DNA from: Apostichopus japonicus
Taxonomy: Eukaryota; Echinodermata; Holothuroidea; Aspidochirotida; Stichopodidae
Assembly (NCBI RefSeq): GCF_037975245.1
Contig: NC_092576.1
Coordinates: forward strand, 42,317,111 to 42,381,110
Direction: 5' to 3'
Length of the DNA: 64,000 bases
Below are positions 42,213-63,191 of the stretch, one piece after another; position 1 is the first letter of the stretch, and every line of letters begins with the position of its first letter. The notes beneath the pieces are model-generated. The model was not told the DNA's origin. It made no database searches and worked only from the letters and a program-made list of their open reading frames with translations. Position numbers and translations under genes: made by a program.

Positions 42213-42987
42213 TATTTACAAGTTCTGCACAGTGAAACAATGAACCCACTTCTCGGGCTGGCGTCTGAACATCTGCAACACTCTAGTCTATGCACATATG
42301 TAGGTAGCGTGTTTTTATTCCGTATAAACAAGAAACCAGTAACAATATGAAACAGCCATCCCTCGATATTCATTCGTATGTTGACTACAAAATAAAGATA
42401 ATTTATACCATATGAATACCACAACTATGACAAATGCGTATGACATGTCTAACATTGCAGACAAACATGAAAATCCCTGTTTCGGCAAATTGATTTGAGG
42501 AGATTTTTTTTCCTTTAAAAGACTAGTATACTAGGGACTCCCTATATTACATATTAACTTTAATTACAGGATGGTCTTCACACAAAGATTATGTTTATAT
42601 GTTGTACAACGTCAATGGTACTGCTTTCAATCCAGGTTATGTTGCTGTATAAGAAATTACCCTTTCAACATTTGAGGCTCATTAATGAAAGTGGCTGGAC
42701 TAGTTAGTCTAACACAGGTAAGCTCATCATTATGCAACCCAATACTCAATATGACATAAGTAGACCTTTATGACTTCAATAACGGGTTTCCACTGTAGTA
42801 AAATTTAATCGAGAATAAATAGTGTTGATAGTCACCAAGAAGACTGATTTTATTTAGTTATTAGATTTGTTTTTTTAAATGGATTAAAATTGACATTTAG
42901 GGTTGCACCGAATAGGCTACTTCATCATTAAGTTAATCTTAAAGGAGCATTCCAATGAATTTTAGCACATTTCGCATTATTATTATT

Positions 42988-43500
42988 TGTTAAAGTAAGT
43001 TGGTCTGACGTTTCGATCCTAGCAGGATTTTCAGAGGTTAAATGAAAAAAGAAACAGTAACAGAAGGGACAAAAACACGCACAGAATACAGACAGGTTAA
43101 TGCGCATGGTGAACACAAAAAGATAGATGTTAGGGGGTTAATAGACAAGGGATGGAGAGAAGAAAGAAAGAAACCAACAGGGGAAGAAAAGAGGTAGGAG
43201 ATAAACAGTGGAGGGACAAAGAGAGGATTAAGAGAAGGGGGTAGGGAATAAACTGGAGAAGGACAAAGACAGAAAAGTGTGGAGAAAAAGGGTGGAAGAG
43301 AGCTATGAGAAGAAGAGTGATAGGGGGACAGGGGGAGATGTAGGGGGGAGGACAGAAGAAAAGTTAGTCATATTCTTCCTCATTGCTCATTAACCTGTCT
43401 GTTTTCTGTGCGTGTATTTGTCCCTTCTGTTACTGTTACTTGTCATTAAGCTTCAGAAGAAGATTCTGCTAGGATTAAAACGTCAGGTCAACTTACCCTC
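42988..43500. mobile_element. Foldback element with ~105-bp inverted ends and purine-rich core
   Basis: Left end (GTAAGTTGGTCTGACG, TTTCGATCCTAGCAGGATT, then CAGACAGGTTAATG) is the reverse complement of the right end (CATTAACCTGTCTG, TGCTAGGATTAAAACGTCAG, GTCAACTTAC). The interior is purine-rich (GA-rich) and non-coding. Each end holds a GAAACGTCAG-type block, also found at 52.48 kb, that resembles a hammerhead ribozyme core. Confidence 0.65.
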
Positions 43501-44571
43501 ACACATTCTATTACACAGGCTATCTAGTAGATAAGCAGTTTGCTAACAAGTGTATGTTTTTTTGATTATTATTATTATTATGTAGCATATTTTAGAAATT
43601 TAGAAAAGATGACAATCGTGATATACGAAAAAGCTTTTACTTGAACACTGATATATCCATATTTATATTCTGCACAAGTTCTTTCTTTAAACAGAGAAAG
43701 CCCAAACCTGCACGTCAGGAAAATGCTGACTGTTTTCTTCATATTGGATTCTGATGCCAAATGAAATAAGCTTTGTTTTTAATATGACCACATGCCGTAC
43801 TATATTACGTGGAATATTTATAAATAGTAAGATGTTCATGTATGACCCTTCATGAACTATACTGAGCGTATTAGGTTGGGACACCACGGTACCAATGGTA
43901 AACCAGAAAGTAAAGAATATCTATTCATACGGGCATACGAATAATATTAATTTCCGAGTTTACGATATCATAGCTTTTAATTGTCGGAATATGTTACTGC
44001 GACATTTAACATACCGACCAATTACCATACCAGCAATTCGAATTGAAGTATTATTATTGAAAAAAGGGTTATCGACTGTTCTGAACTTGATAACGATGTG
44101 CATTTACCCAAATGATGATGAAATCCCAGGATTGTCAAATTAATTTACTCTTTGCCGTTTCAAGTATGGTAGTTAATCAACAGACTCCCTTCCAAAATAT
44201 GGGTCATAATAATAGAAATATTTATATATTATTATAATTCTTAAATAAGAAGTAAGAATTCTTAACGAAGAAGAAGATTTGACATGCTGTGAGCGTAATG
44301 AACATTAATTTGCCAACTATTTAAGTTTAAGAAACGACAACGTTTTTTACTGTCCTCTAAGTGATCGACAACAGGGTTTCCTGATAATTTTCCTCTCACA
44401 TTGTGACCGCTTTATATGATTCAATATTTGATCGACTACATTAAAACAGATGAAAGAATACAAATTTATGGTCATTTCGAAGATCATACAATGAACTATA
44501 TATCCGATGAGCTATTAGCCCTTATCTGGATCACCCCGTGTAACAATAGTTATTAATACATAAACAACATG

Positions 44572-44744
<173 letters not shown>

Positions 44745-44749
<5 letters not shown>

Positions 44750-45994
44750 TTTGAATTTTGCAGCCAAACCTCTACTCAGAGTTTCATGCTTACTAGCAAT
44801 CGTCAGGAGGTGTACTAAAAAGCTATCTCTCTTTCATCTTAGTCTTGACTTTATTTTGGGGGTGTTTTGGTTGGTGTCTGCAGCTTGCGAGGATTTCAGA
44901 CCTTTTGTTCAGGAGATTAGGGCTAGAATGATCTATTATTGCTAGTTTCTCGGCCTGGCATAGATTACAAGAACCTGAGCTGTTGATCAATGTGTTTGAT
45001 CGCCTGACAATGGACCAGGAGATTTGGAAGGCTCTATTGCTTTCTTTTAGAGACCAAACATGTTTTGAAAGCTCAGTCTCTCCTTGATAATTCTTCAGGT
45101 TGAACGACTTTTTGTGGTTATTGAACCTTGTTTTGAACTGCCCTCCGCACATACCAATATAAATAGACTTAGAATACCCTGCAGTCACTTCCGCTTTGTG
45201 TACTATGGAAGGGGTCAAGCACTCTCTTCCGAGGGGGCAGGTCTCTCGCATTCTGCAGTTGCATCCATGGTTGGGTAGGTTTTCAACGGCCTTTGAAAGA
45301 ACTTTTTTATTGCGGCTGTTGATAAGAGCCTTTGCGTTTCTCATGCAGCTGTAGCTTAATTTGAGGGTATTTTTGTTGAATATTTGATGGAGCCTGTGTC
45401 CTGGGGGAAAGTGCTTGGCCACTAACTTCAGAAAAGTTTTACCGATGTTTGTCTTTACAGTTTTGCTAAATGGGGGGTTAAACCATGTGATTTTCCTGGT
45501 TCTTTTGTTACTTTTCGTTGAGGCAGGCCGGGTTTCTGGTTCGAATTTGAGGTCGCAGTCGTAGCCACTTGAGATGAGCGCCTCTTTGTATGCTGGTGAC
45601 GCTTCGTTGAATATGCTTTCTTTGCATGATAGGCTGCTTAATCTCTTGTTTACGGCTGGGGGAATGTTCTTTATGATGCCTGGTGGGTGGTCCGAGTGTG
45701 AATGGATGAAGAGGGGGTTGTCGCCTGGTTTCCTGTAGGGGGCGAACGATCCGGTTCAGCTCAGGTTCTTGTAATCTATGCCAGGCCGAGAAACTAGCAA
45801 TAATAGATCATTCTAGCCCTAATCTCCTGAACAAAAGGTCTGAAATCCTCGCAAGCTGCAGACACCAACCAAAACACCCCCAAAATAAAGTCAAGACTAA
45901 GATGAAAGAGAGATAGCTTTTTAGTACACCTCCTGACGATTGCTAGTAAGCATGAAACTCTGAGTAGAGGTTTGGCTGCAAAATTCAAAATTTA
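44745..45994 (-). mobile_element. Penelope-like retroelement, 5'-truncated, with GIY-YIG domain and 238-bp inverted arms
   Basis: The minus-strand frame from about 45750 to the stop at 44823 encodes the end of the RT region and the endonuclease. PLE-typical segments include HPPGIIKNIPPAVNKRLSSL, KRTRKITWFNPPFSK, LVAKHFPPGHRLHQIFNKNT and KLSYSCM. A Cys cluster (CNCRMRETCPLGREC) precedes the GIY-YIG-like core (SIYIGMCGGQFKTRFNNHKK, TELSKHVW). The 3' end (44745-44982) is repeated as an exact-looking reverse complement at 45757-45994, fused to the truncated 5' side. TA tracts flank both sides, as expected if the element inserted into or spread a TA microsatellite. The RT palm is missing, so it is not autonomous. 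Confidence 0.88.
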
Positions 45995-46062
45995 CATTAC
46001 GCTCTTCTTCATAACGCGGAATTGAGCACTCTGTCGTGTTCTACTTGGAACATTTTATACAC

Positions 46063-46164
<102 letters not shown>

Positions 46165-46535
46165 TTTATATATATATTTTCAGGGTCAGTATTTCAGGAA
46201 ATGATTCAGTTATTGTTTCCGTGTTGAGGGAAACTTATAAACATTTAGAAAAGGGTTTTGTCCAAACTTATATTTACCTGTGAAAAGAAAGAAACACGAA
46301 CACTTGAGGGATGAACAGGACTAATAGAAATGTTATCATGGATTCCAATAAAGAATTGTATGCTACGAGAATGCCTCATTAATATTCACAAAAGAACGAT
46401 TCTTAGCAAATTGAGGAACTGATTAAGTATCTCCATCCTAAAACAAATTTCACCAACTAACTCCTCCCTTGGCAATTCCCATCTTGCCAGTCCTCTCCCT
46501 CGATAAATAAAATAACGAGTTGATGGTTGGACAGT

Positions 46536-53607
<7,072 letters not shown>

Positions 53608-53699
53608 GTTTGCAGTGGTTGAGTGGAAACGTCTTCAGTGCCAAAGATTGCGTCAGGGCTTACACGCGTATGCTCAATGAAGTTCATGCAAAATGCCAG

Positions 53700-54634
53700 C
53701 GATGTTAATACACTGTGACCGGAGTTATAAGATACTTAGCCATCGTTCTGGGAACTGTTCTGACGTCATGGTTCGATAGGGATACGCCCAAATGATACGA
53801 GCCTGTTATCATTTTTTATGGCATCGTTATTGTAGTGTTTACTTACATAACATATGGTATGCGTTTCTATAGCTCTGTTATGAGTTCAAAGGTGTATGTG
53901 TGTGTGTACTCATTATAGACAACAGATAGAGAGGGCAGTGACATTTGGACTAAGGCAAGACACTTTCAAACTTACAAATGTTATTTGAGAGACTATAGAG
54001 TTTGAGTTTATACAAAAAATGTCTCCCGTGTTTTTAAAAGTCTTAGAAAACGTACAGATTGACAAATCGGAATAATCCTCTCAAACCCCCACCAACCCCA
54101 CCCACCTAAACAAAGAAAAACATCCAACCACCTTTATTAATACCCAATCAAGTTTTTCAAACTCCATTCACTTCGTGTCAAAGTGTTAAATGCGCTGATG
54201 ATATATTCAGAGTTAAGGTTTTATCCGGGAACTACTTTTTTCTAGCAATATTTATAGCGGATGAATACTGTGCAGTGTTACCATAACTTCAGCATGTAAA
54301 GACAACATTGTCTAGTAAATCCACTTCTAAGTGGTAACGGCTATGCCCTGGTCATATGCTGCGTATATGAATAACTTCCATGGAGGATATATATAACGGT
54401 CACTACATTAATCCGTATGACGGCTTTGCACAAGAACAAGTGTCAGAAAGCAACAGAAGAACATCTTAACCCCCCCCCCCTCCTTTATGTCAGCAAAATG
54501 TATTTGGTCTTTATGTCTTATATGTATACAAATTTACATATGGTGCAAACCATATGTACATATGTCATGTATTGAACATTGAGTCGTTTTGAGAACACCT
54601 TAAGCATTCAAATTTCAAAATTGTTTGGTTACAA

Positions 54635-54637
<3 letters not shown>
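53700..54637. other. Intergenic spacer between MSMB-like genes 1 and 2
   Basis: It lies 5' of gene 1, so the promoter of that gene should be here. No diagnostic box was identified. Confidence 0.35.

Positions 54638-54720
<83 letters not shown>
54638..54720. repeat. (TA)n microsatellite
   Basis: Pure TA tract. Confidence 0.96.
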
Positions 54721-54722
<2 letters not shown>

Positions 54723-55031
54723 AATAATGTATGTGCTATTACCCAATCAGGGCAATTCTTATTACACACAATATGGAGTGTGACTAACATGATGAACATG
54801 ATAAACTGACACATAGGTTAAGATAGATAACACATGATATAATTATTGTTGTGTTTACTTTGACATTATAATAACCACGCAATTTACAACATGCGATATG
54901 CACCCTTTATAATTAGGCTCACGTCGATATTACTCCTCACCCTTGCCCAATCACCATCCGAATCATTTACCCCCTCCCCGCCCCCTTAACGCCCCTCCAT
55001 GTCCTCCATCAGGCAGCATGATTGTTGGTTA

Positions 55032-56655
55032 TTAATTCTGTGGAATTCTTTCACATTGGATTTGCCACCGAGGTTTGCGTACAAATTTCCATCGGCAATC
55101 TTTTAGAACTCGCTCATACTTCCAAGAATTGGGAAAGTCAGCCAGTTCGTTTGGATAACTGTGAGAAATAGAGAACGTTACGTTATAAGCTACACTTGTG
55201 TTATAATCTTATCCGTTGCATGCGATTCTGCCCTGACAGATAGATTGATCTCCAGAAAACTGAAGCTCCTATTTGCAATTTGGGGACCGATCGTGTAATA
55301 GGCTACTTGATACCTTAGTCTAATCAGGGAGATTTAATGGAATAATTCCCTGGTCTAATACGTATTGGATATTCACACGCAATCACACACACACCTTGAT
55401 CAGGTCATTGTCCAATGTATGTGGTAGTAACGTGTTACACGTTGTTGTATGTACGCAACAGGCTGTTGCAAACACATATAAGACGCTGAGGTATGCGCAG
55501 GGTTCATGGAACAACATCACTTGAAACGTTAATTCCAAGTGCGAAACGTAAATACTAGCTCTAGAATCATAAGCAGCATTTGATATGTCATCATGATACG
55601 AAGAGCGCTGAAATATTTGATGCGTAGGTCTAACCATGGTATTTGATATGTTATCATGATACGAAGAGCACGTCAATATTCCATACGTATGTATAACCAT
55701 GGTATTTGATATGTAATCATGAGCAACAACACTACTATATATAAATATAATTTAAGAAATATCATCGATAGAGCAGCTACATTGACTTTATATCAAATTA
55801 CAGGCGAATCTAAATACTGGAGCTACTTTACACTTGGTTTAACATCGACATATCAGCATTGGGATTTAGGTGTTGGGATGTATACTTTCTCTTAAATGCT
55901 TTAATGCATTTTAATGCTTTTGACTAGATCAATCAAATTAACACGAAAGATAAAACATGAAGTGTTCAACTCACATGTCATGGCAATATTGTTTACCACC
56001 ACTGCAATAACATTCTTGGCATCTGTCCACATCTACCCACGAAGATTGTTCACACTCCACTCCGTCAGGAAGTTCTGTATACACAACACGAAAAACAACA
56101 GAAGAGAAGATACGTTTTCCTTTTGTTTTGGGCAATTATTAAAAACAAATCTAGTTTTACACTTCAGGAAGAATTTATGAACGGAAAATGTGGGCAACCT
56201 GACAGTTAAAAATATGTAAGGGTAAAACAGAATGTCAATGTTGTAGTTTTCGAAGTTTTCTGACGGAGTCGGTTTTTAGTAGCCATGGTTGAAGTCTGTA
56301 ACTTCAGTCGCAAAGACAGTATCTGTTTTTTACTAGAATTAAACGATTTATACATTATAAATCGAAATCTCAGAACTAAATATTAATGGCTATACTGGAC
56401 TTACCTTTACACTAAAGTCAAACAAAAATAAAATGTTCCTATAACAATGAACAAACAGTGATTTTGATTAAAAATACATTCGGAGAGCATTTTCCATTTT
56501 TTCCAATTTTCAATTTTTCTTCTTAAATTTCGTTATTGACGAAATATAACAATAAACACGATGTATTAAATATTATACTTACCGTAATAGTAAGTTGCAC
56601 CGTAGACATTACAGGCAAACAACACACATACCGCTATTACAAGAAGCAACTTCAT
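55032..56655 (-). CDS. Beta-microseminoprotein-like secreted protein 2, Cys-reduced (three exons)
   Basis: Exon 1 56655-56583 starts MKLLLVIAVCVLFACNVYG (signal peptide; mature ATYYY). Exon 2 56074-55975 encodes LPDGVECEQSSWVDVDRCQE, then CYCSGGKQYCHD. Exon 3 55158-55032 encodes YPNELADFPNSWKYERVLKD, then CRWKFVRKPRWQIQCERIPQ and N-stop. Phases (1, 2) and exon sizes match gene 1; the product is 99 residues. Compared with gene 1 it lacks the first mature Cys, one of the CC pair and the first Cys of exon 3, leaving seven. An odd number suggests a free Cys or altered disulfide map. Secretion is likely; function is unknown. Confidence 0.83.
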
Positions 56656-56699
56656 CTTGAGTGTGGTCTCTCGACAATGGTTTTTAAAACAGTGAGTTT

Positions 56700-57776
56700 G
56701 TATAAAGTTACATATTAATCAAATACACATGTGAGTTTATATAGTTACCTATTAATGAAATACAATGTACTTTACGTGGTTTTATATAATGTTGGAGATC
56801 TTACGAATCCATTGAAGTTGCAGGATCCTTCTTTGATTTCATGGTTAAATTCTCGGAAACAATATAGATACCCGTAAGTTTCTGCTTAATATAATTATCA
56901 TACATTATAATATTGTCTTCAATTTCAGTTTGTCGATATTCACAATATGCACTTACATTGTTGTAAGTAGTATATTCTCTGTGTTATTTTTGCACTGTTT
57001 TACACTTTAAATAATCCAACTTGTGTGGCATGAGGTATATGTATACCATGTTGGCCATTTTTCGCAGGCGGACCATTGTTGTGTATTATCCAGGAATTTA
57101 TGAAGGAATTTATAAAGGAATTTATAAAGGAGGAAGTCGATGAAGCCGAGTCCAATGTAGAAAATGTGATGGTCCTCACCCAAAGAAAGACTACATTTTA
57201 TACGTGGAAATTTGGCAATTTTTAGTCATATCGATACCATAAATTAGAGGTACAATTAGTTATATATACGTTGTACAAATTTGCTATTTGTATATTTTGT
57301 GTGGGGTTGAAAGCGGTGTGGTTGTAACACCACCCCTGCCCCCTCAGTCATCCCACCCTCTCTCAATTCTGGATCCGGGCAGGATATCCAACGTCTATGG
57401 ATAACTATCTCGATTTCGGACAACTTTAAGATCACGAAAAGGTTAGAATTGTCGGGTGTGTCAATTAATTAGAGTAAACATTTTTGATTTGATCATTGTC
57501 ACGTGACTGACACGCACTGATGTAGCCATTGCGGTGCAGAGGATGGGGCCGGTGGGCGGGGGGAGGGTGTGGGGAGAGGACACCACATCACCTATCAGGG
57601 CCGATACAGGGACGTCAAGAAATTGTCTGACGAAATATGAAAGAAATGACCGTGATATAATTTGCCCTATATGTTACTTATTATTAACATACGTTGTGTT
57701 TTGCGTGGTTGGCAGAGTAAGCTGTGTTTTGTGCATATAAGTTCTAGTATATACTTGTGCGGCGTTTCCAAAGTTT
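56700..57776. other. Intergenic spacer upstream of MSMB-like gene 2
   Basis: A short tandem GGAATTTATAAA lies near 57105 and a G-rich stretch near 57545. No exon was recognised. Confidence 0.35.

Positions 57777-57838
<62 letters not shown>
57777..57838. repeat. (TA)n microsatellite
   Basis: TA tract with one TTTA interruption, followed by AAATAAATATAT. Confidence 0.94.
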
Positions 57839-57846
<8 letters not shown>

Positions 57847-57899
57847 TATAAAAAAAAATATATATAAATAAATAGTTCGGTCTTCACAAATCATAGAGT

Positions 57900-59035
57900 G
57901 GTGTTTTTTTACTTAAGATTTATAGTTACTTAGGGTCATGTCCTCCCCATTCCCCATTCACCCCTCCTCCTCCATCCTCCCAATCACTCCGTGATCATCG
58001 TCAGTTTGGGAAACACGTCTAGTCGAGAGATTTACATGCAGTCTGGGAAGGATTAGACCCCTAATCCGGACCAAGGACGAGGACGTCCCGAAACCATATG
58101 CGATGACGCCAACCAGCCCAGGCCCAAATTTATTTCTTCGAGCCCGTCCATAAAGGTATATGCCTTTACCTTCATCAGTCGAAAGAATTAAGAAGTATCC
58201 TCTCCTCTCCCCTATCCTCCCCTCCCCTCCCTTCCCTCGCGCCAAACCCTCACCCACTCCTCCCCTTTCGTCTACTGTGGAATTACTGTGCACGTCCACG
58301 AAATGATTGTGTATTTCATTTTATTATTCGTTATGCAGCATAGAGAAGGGTATGAAGTTTGCGGTGTGATGACAAATACCAAATTAAAGACTTGTTATAA
58401 TAAAGTCAATACATTTTAGTTACAAAGTCAATCATATGTAATAAGAAATTAATAATTTGTATTGACAAATTAATAACTTGTGATCCATATATTGTTGTAA
58501 CAAATTAATAATGTGCAAATCACAAGTTATTGATATGTAATACCAAATTCTAATAGACTTTCGTACGTTTATCACTTGACATACAATAGCTTTCATTATG
58601 TATATGCATTCAAATACAGGTCATGGATTTGAAACCTTTAACTCAAAATAAACATGTCACTCAAAATATATCACATATAAGGGACTTTATCAAGTTTAAT
58701 CTTGGGGAGACCTGGCATCCCACCACCCTACATCAATTTAAGCATACTATTTTACTTCCATGTAGGAAAACATACAAACTATCCAAATATTAGAATAACT
58801 ATCCAAACTGCTTTCTATCTAACGTTTTGATCTCGTCCGGCTCGAAGTCAGTCTTAAATTGAATACTTAATGTGAAATTTAAATAATTAACATGATGCTG
58901 GGGATTTAAGATATCCATAATCCGACAACAGGTGTATAATAATGTGTACGCTTGTTGTAAACTGTCCGTGTGGTTATATTTTCAACACCAAAAATAAAGT
59001 TTTCATCATATTATATTGGCATAACTTTCTGACAC
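57900..59035. other. Non-coding spacer
   Basis: A G/C-skewed block at 57950-58290 gives a low-complexity ORF that I do not accept. An AT-rich part with repeated AATTAATAA and ACAAGTTATTGAT segments follows. Confidence 0.35.
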
Positions 59036-59044
59036 TATGCTCAG

Positions 59045-59412
59045 GTTCTTTAACTTTGAGTAACTTCAAGTGAAAGTGCCACTTGGAGTTAGTTCACTTA
59101 GAGTGTACACTACAACTTTGAGTAACTTCAATTGAAAGTGCCACTTAGAGTCCGTTCACTTGAAGTATACACTACCACTAAGAGTCAGTTCACTTGAAGT
59201 GTACACTACCACTTTGAGTAACTTCAAGTGAAAGTGCCACTTGGAGTCAGTTCACTTGAAGTGTACACTACCACTTTGAGTAACTTCAAGTGAAAGTGCC
59301 ACTTATAGTCAGTTCACTTAGAGTGTACACTACCACTTTGAGTAAGTCCAAGTGAAAGTATCACTCAGAATCAGTTCACTTAAAGTGTACACTACCACAT
59401 TGAGTAAGTTCA
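59045..59412. repeat. ~60-bp minisatellite, about 6 copies
   Basis: Units of ACTTTGAGTAACTTCAAGTG, AAAGTGCCACTTGGAGTCAG and TTCACTTGAAGTGTACACTA. Each unit holds CTTCAAGTG and its complement CACTTGAAG, so each is partly self-complementary. Confidence 0.88.
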
Positions 59413-59884
59413 AGTGAAATAAGTCTACATATCGATACGAAGATTCCTTCTTCAAGTATACGTCCATGTAGCATTTTAACATTTCACATGCATTCTGCGT
59501 CAGAGTCAACCCTTTCGAGAACTCTTACCGTGAACACATCACATACTACCCATGGAGTTGCACCTCCTAAAGTTAAGATAACATTCAATTAACAATATCT
59601 TATGATGGCGATTTTCAAGGACTACATAGTAGAATATCTTCGTTTCGATATACGTGTTACACTTCCTGAAACTTATATTATGGGATAGCTGCCTATTCGC
59701 GCATGCGTTTGAGCAACGTTTTGAAAGTGAACTACTTTAGAAAAGAGCCAGGACATGAATTTGGAGTTTGGTTTACATCTGGATATGTCCTTTCTCCGGT
59801 GTTTGTAAAGAGGTTACAGTGTGAACGGGACTGTGGAGGAGGGGTGGGGGAGGGGGTAGCAATCGTATTAATCGTGTGGTTATT

Positions 59885-60091
59885 TATTATGGAACGCGAA
59901 AAGGGAAAACTTATTTCGTTACTAAGTTTAACGTAAGTTTCGACAACAACGTAAGTTTAGACAACGGAATGTTAGACATCAACGTGAGTTTGAGCAACAG
60001 CGTGGTAAAACAGCAGCAACAACTTTAGTTTAGACAACAACAAACTTAGTTTAGACAACGAAATAAGTTTGCCCTTTTCGCGTTCCATAAT
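59885..60091. mobile_element. ~207-bp MITE with long inverted ends
   Basis: Left end TTATGGAACGCGAAAAGGG and AAAACTTATTTCG is mirrored at the right end by CGAAATAAGTTTG and CCCTTTTCGCGTTCCATAA. The interior repeats AACGTAAGTTT and GTTTAGACAACAA. A TTA/TAA flank is possible. Confidence 0.75.
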
Positions 60092-60602
60092 TTATAACAT
60101 ATTAGTGCCCAAACGTTGATTTATGTCGCCTAAAGTTAGTACTGTTTTCTTTAGATATATAGTGCAATGCATCTTTTCTTGTTACAAAGAATAAAGAACA
60201 GATTTATTTCGGTTCGTCTTCTCGACAACTTTTATACCACAATTAATCGCATAGTGAATCAAGCAATAACCAATTAACACGTAATTGATTTTTTTTCATG
60301 TTTTTAAGTTAAGTTATCGATATTTAAGTGCTAAGCATTGCACGCTTTCTTGCAAGTGGTTGGAAAAAGAAAAATAATATGGCAAGTGAAACAAGAGATA
60401 TGTCTACTACATAAACTCAAAAAAAAGAAAATTAAACTTAAAGGAATTCAAAGGAAAGTTATCATTTTTCTTTTCTTCAAATGTGATGAGTTTAAGAAAG
60501 GAGAAAAGAAGAGGCAGATTATGAACACTTTTCATTCTCGTTAATATTCAACCCTTCTCCCACTTAGTAATTTAGGTCTTTTACATAATTCAACGTTTTC
60601 TT

Positions 60603-62238
60603 CTATCTTTTTTCCTCTTTTTGTTTACAGAGTGAGGGCGTTTTCCAGACGAAAATTTTCTTGATGCAGCTAACATATCTTCCGCTTGGTGAGCTGGCTG
60701 ATGACTGGGCTTGGGTTCCTAGAAGTAAACAATGACAAGAAGAAAAATTAGTATAAAAAAATCCAAATGAAAAGGTAAAACAATATATATATATATTTTC
60801 AAAGACTTAAATGTCAAGAAGGGGGCGCTAGACATATATATACATGTTCATATATTCATGACATGGAGAGACACGCGTAGAAAGTGGTATAACTTCTGAA
60901 GCAGCGATGAGTTTATCTAGCGCGGAGTATTGCTGCATATATTGACGGAATCCACAGATGTAAAACAGTATTAACTGGACTGTTCATTCTTCAGAGACAC
61001 AAAATGGCTGACATAGGTAACAACAGGACTTGATATACCAGAAGTATCAACTCGCGACAATATTAGTACTTCCGATAGATCCACCTAACAAGAAACAGAT
61101 GGTGCCATTGTAAACCAACAGCATTAAATCACAAAAAAACAGCAGGACTATATTACCAATAGCATCAAATTACAAGAAACAGCAGGACTACATTACCAAT
61201 AGCATCAAATTCCAGATCACCAATATCATCAACTCGGAGAATCATCAAAACGTGATACATCAATAGCATCATCTCGCAAAAAACATCAATACTTGATAAA
61301 CCAATAGCATCAACGCACAACAAACAGCAGGACTACATTACCAATAGCATCAAATCACAAGAAGCAGCATGACTACATTACCAATAATATCAAATCACGA
61401 GAAACAGCAATATATTCGAAAAGATTTAATGAACAGAAACTGCAATACTTGATATACTCATGTATATTTACCTAACAAGGAACACCAATCTTTGCCGATA
61501 GCATCAACTCGCAAGAAACAGTATTACTTAATAGACCAATATCATCAACTAGGAGAAACATCAGAACTTGACAACCAATAGCATCAAATCGTAAGAAATA
61601 GCAGGACTACATTACCAATATCATCAAATCACAAGAAGCAGCAGGACTACATTACCAAATAGCATCAAATTACACGAAACAGCAGGACTACATTACAAAT
61701 AGCATCAAATCACAAAAAACAGCAGGACTACATTACCAATAGCATCAAATCACAAAAAAGCAGGACTACAATAACAATAGCATCAAATCACAAGAAACAG
61801 TAGGACTACATTACCAATAGCATCAAATCACAGATTCTGATATTGACATATATAGCATCAAATTTACAATAAACCAAGGACAACATCAGGCAGCCAGCAG
61901 TGGTACTTGGTAAAATTCATGTAGTCATTTAAAAATTCGAATATCAAGTATTACTATTTATATAAAATCGGAAGAAATGAAATGAAATTTTATATTTCAT
62001 TCAAGATATATAAGGAACAACGGTATACTTGATATTATGCATGTACCAGCCAATGTGGAGCTGATTGGATGAATAAGTACGGGACTATGAAACATATCAT
62101 GAAATATGTAATCTGCGACTTACATATCACAGCACACAGCGAGGAAACCATAATTCTCGCAGTGACATGTCAAACACGCTTCCTTATCTTCCCAAGTTGA
62201 TTCCAGCTCGCACATTTCATCGCCGGGTTCAATCAACC
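60603..62238 (-). CDS. Beta-microseminoprotein-like secreted protein 3, partial (exons 2 and 3)
   Basis: Exon 2 62238-62124 is the same length (115 nt) and phase as in gene 1 and encodes LIEPGDEMCELESTWEDKEA, then CLTCHC and VCCD. The exon 3 candidate 60693-60603 encodes SPSGRYVSCIKKIFVWKTPS, then LCKQKEEKR-stop. It needs an acceptor at CATCAGCCAG with a poor pyrimidine tract. An upstream acceptor (TTCTAG) reads NPSPVI, matching gene 1, but hits a stop after about 15 residues, so exon 3 may carry a frameshift. Exon 1 was not found and probably lies past the window end. It may be a functional paralogue or a decaying one. Confidence 0.65.
61085..61860. repeat. ~40-bp degenerate minisatellite, about 18 copies
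   Basis: Units CAATAGCATCAAATCACAAG, AAACAGCAGGACTACATTAC with substitutions and indels, inside the intron of MSMB-like gene 3. Confidence 0.85.
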
Positions 62239-62604
62239 CTAGACAAAAACAACAAAAAATAATAATAATTTAACTTTAGAGGACGTGCCAGATTCTAGAT
62301 TAAATTAATCTTGTCGCAACATTCGTTTGTTTTTTATTCTTCCACCGTGGGTGGCTTTATTAATTTTGTGTAAACATTCCTCTTGGTGTAAATTTATAAT
62401 TGAAACAATTAATGAAGCGCATCATTGAACCAGTTAGAGATGAAGCTGCATTATTAAATAGAAACACTAATTAGAGCAGATCGTGCGAAACAGTTGATAA
62501 ATGTAACGTGTGTCTGCTGTTGCACTTTTTAATGTCAGCATGATCCAGAACAAATCTAACGCTATACACTTCACGTCTGTGGACGGTATCCCCCGAAACA
62601 TATA

Positions 62605-62607
<3 letters not shown>

Positions 62608-62675
<68 letters not shown>

Positions 62676-62689
62676 CATATATATATATA

Positions 62690-62720
<31 letters not shown>
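62608..62720. repeat. (TA)n microsatellite
   Basis: TA tract with TTTA, CATA and CTA interruptions. Confidence 0.95.
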
Positions 62721-62724
<4 letters not shown>

Positions 62725-62759
62725 CCCCGAAACATTCCGTGCAATGCGCAAATCTGAGT

Positions 62760-63156
62760 CCAGTTGTACAGCTCTCGGTTTTTCGTTTTCCTTGATATTA
62801 AACTGATTTTAGTGAATATGTCTTTAGGCATCCCTTGAGAATGGAAGTAACGAATTCAAAGCCTAACAAATGAAAGTGGTCACAGTGAATCGGTATAAGG
62901 TGTGTAATCCGTGCGTATTATTACATCAATTGTGACGTAACTTGTCAGAAATCAAATTTAAGCAGACCCGGTAAAGAAATTAGAAAGGAAGACGACGAAC
63001 TACGGGAATTATGCTCCTTTTCTAACCATATAAATTGATCATTTTTAAATTCGTTTGTCAATGATGTGTACAATGTGCACTTTTGAACAAAGCCAGCAGA
63101 ACTGAAAAGATCACTACTCTAGTTTACAACGACACCAAATAAAGTTTATAAAAATA

Positions 63157-63191
<35 letters not shown>

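Noticed and set aside
57958-58299. 113-codon minus-strand ORF
   Set aside because: Low-complexity Gly/Glu/Arg sequence from a G/C-skewed block, with no domain or splice support.
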